Assembly (NCBI GenBank): GCA_947472635.1
Contig: CANJDY010000161.1
Span: forward strand, 1-6,491
DNA length: 6,491 nucleotides
From: Chitinophagaceae bacterium
GTDB taxonomy: Bacteria; Bacteroidota; Bacteroidia; Chitinophagales; Chitinophagaceae
Direction of reading: 5' to 3'
In this document: positions 5,833 through 6,491 of the stretch, piece after piece
How the letters are laid out: each line of letters begins with the position of its first letter
Numbering within the stretch: position 1 is the first letter of the stretch
Translations under genes and position numbers: made by a program
Notes under the pieces: model-generated
Databases searched by the model: none
Told to the model about the DNA's origin: nothing
Seen by the model: the letters and a program-made list of their open reading frames with translations, nothing else

Positions 5833-6336
5833 ATGCCCTTAAATAACGAAAAAATTCAGCAAATTCTTACCGAAAAATTTGGCGATCAACTCACTGATTG
5901 GCAGGAGCCTTATGGGATGCTGACTTTTACAGGCCCCAAAGAAAGTAATTTAAAAGTATTGCAGTTTTTATTCGATGAACCTTCATTGGGTTTTCGTTTT
6001 TTAACGGATTTGCAAGCAGTACATTACCCCGATAATAAGGGACAAGAGTTGGCGGTGGTATACCACTTGCATAATTTGGTGGACAATATCCGTATTCGGT
6101 TTAAAGTGTTTACTGATATCACCCAACCGGATGTATTCAGTGCAACCGCTTTGTATCAATCTGCCAATTTTATGGAACGGGAAACCTATGATTTTTTTGG
6201 CGTCAATTTTACAGGTCATCCCAACCTAATCAGAATATTGAATGTGGATGAAATGGATTATTTCCCCATGCGAAAGGAATTCCCATTGGAGGACCAGACA
6301 AGGTCGGATAAGGATGATGAAATGTTTGGGAGGTAG
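5833..6336 (+). CDS. nuoC: NADH-quinone oxidoreductase subunit C (30 kDa subunit)
   Basis: A 167-residue peripheral-arm subunit of complex I that packs against NuoD and NuoB and carries no cofactor itself. The 30-kDa-subunit signature is clear: ERETYDFFGVNFTGHPNLIR spans residues 115-134, followed by ILNVDEMDYFPMRKEFPLE. Upstream is the family core with FLTDLQAVHYPD (56-67) and ELAVVYHLHNL (72-82). The chain stops after KDDEMFGR, and a separate nuoD follows, so this is not the fused NuoCD form found in E. coli. The gene follows nuoB by 28 nt with no strong ribosome site. Confidence 0.97.
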   Translation: MPLNNEKIQQILTEKFGDQLTDWQEPYGMLTFTGPKESNLKVLQFLFDEPSLGFRFLTDLQAVHYPDNKGQELAVVYHLHNLVDNIRIRFKVFTDITQPDVFSATALYQSANFMERETYDFFGVNFTGHPNLIRILNVDEMDYFPMRKEFPLEDQTRSDKDDEMFGR

Positions 6337-6430
6337 CATCTTGCATACCAATGCGATATCATTTATCGAAGTTGCGTGCGGTTAAATTATAATTATTATT
6401 AAGCGAGATAAAAAAAAGTAAAGGCAAATA
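6337..6430 (+). other. nuoC-nuoD spacer
   Basis: This 94-nt gap has a short hairpin starting 4 nt after the nuoC stop: TTGCAT (6341-6346), loop ACCA, ATGCGA (6351-6356), one G-T wobble, no T tract. The rest is A/T-rich. AAGG at 6421-6424, 6 nt before the nuoD ATG, is a weak Shine-Dalgarno-like site. I found no promoter matching TTTG-N19-TAnnTTTG. Confidence 0.45.
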
Positions 6431-6491
6431 ATGAGTGAGCATATTCTTTTACCGGAAGGCAGTATAGAAAAACAAACTACTACGCTTAATC
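6431..6491 (+). CDS. nuoD: NADH-quinone oxidoreductase subunit D, first 20 codons (3' end cut by window edge)
   Basis: Only the N-terminus is present, beginning MSEHILLPEG and ending TTTLN at the window edge. In NuoD (49-kDa subunit) proteins the words TLN are followed directly by GPxHPATHG, so this fits a Bacteroidota NuoD start. NuoD forms much of the quinone-binding pocket with NuoB. The call rests on this short match plus position straight after nuoC; the rest of the gene is outside the window. Confidence 0.85.
   Translation, partial: MSEHILLPEGSIEKQTTTLN

Overview
The window looks like chromosomal DNA of a Bacteroidota species, most likely from the Chitinophagaceae or a close relative. 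This rests on the A+T-rich sequence, the near absence of Shine-Dalgarno sites, Bacteroidota-type promoters (TTTG, 19-nt spacer, TAnnTTTG), an export signal ending in Ala-Gln, and the wording of the NADH dehydrogenase and histidyl-tRNA synthetase proteins. The family placement is recalled from protein resemblance and was not computed. No mobile element, CRISPR array, rRNA or tRNA was seen.

Layout. Positions 1-1354 lie on the minus strand. They hold a low-molecular-weight protein tyrosine phosphatase gene (887-1354) followed, in transcription order, by the first 275 codons of hisS, which runs off the left edge. A 261-nt divergent intergenic region (1355-1615) separates them from the plus-strand genes. 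Positions 1616-4636 hold three plus-strand genes: an 85-residue two-helix membrane protein, a PstS-like phosphate-binding-family lipoprotein whose start overlaps the previous stop (TGATG), and a large exported tetratricopeptide-repeat protein. This block ends in a strong intrinsic terminator (4661-4693). Positions 4740-6491 hold the start of a complex I operon, nuoA-nuoB-nuoC-nuoD, with nuoD cut by the right edge. NuoC and NuoD are separate proteins here.

How the parts work together. The nuo genes encode the start of the proton-pumping NADH:quinone oxidoreductase: a membrane subunit (NuoA), the N2 iron-sulfur subunit (NuoB) and two peripheral-arm subunits (NuoC, NuoD). The three-gene block is an envelope module. 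From memory of other Bacteroidota genomes, PstS-like and TPR proteins of this kind often sit downstream of exbB-exbD-exbD-tonB genes, but none of those is in this window. HisS and the phosphatase are housekeeping or signalling functions with no evident tie to either block.

The most notable features are two promoters, for nuoA and for the phosphatase. In each, the TAnnTTTG box ends exactly 4 nt before the ATG, which predicts leaderless or nearly leaderless transcripts and fixes the start codons. The divergent binding-protein/TPR module is the least understood part. Most of the window is ordinary core genome and no clearly new system is apparent.
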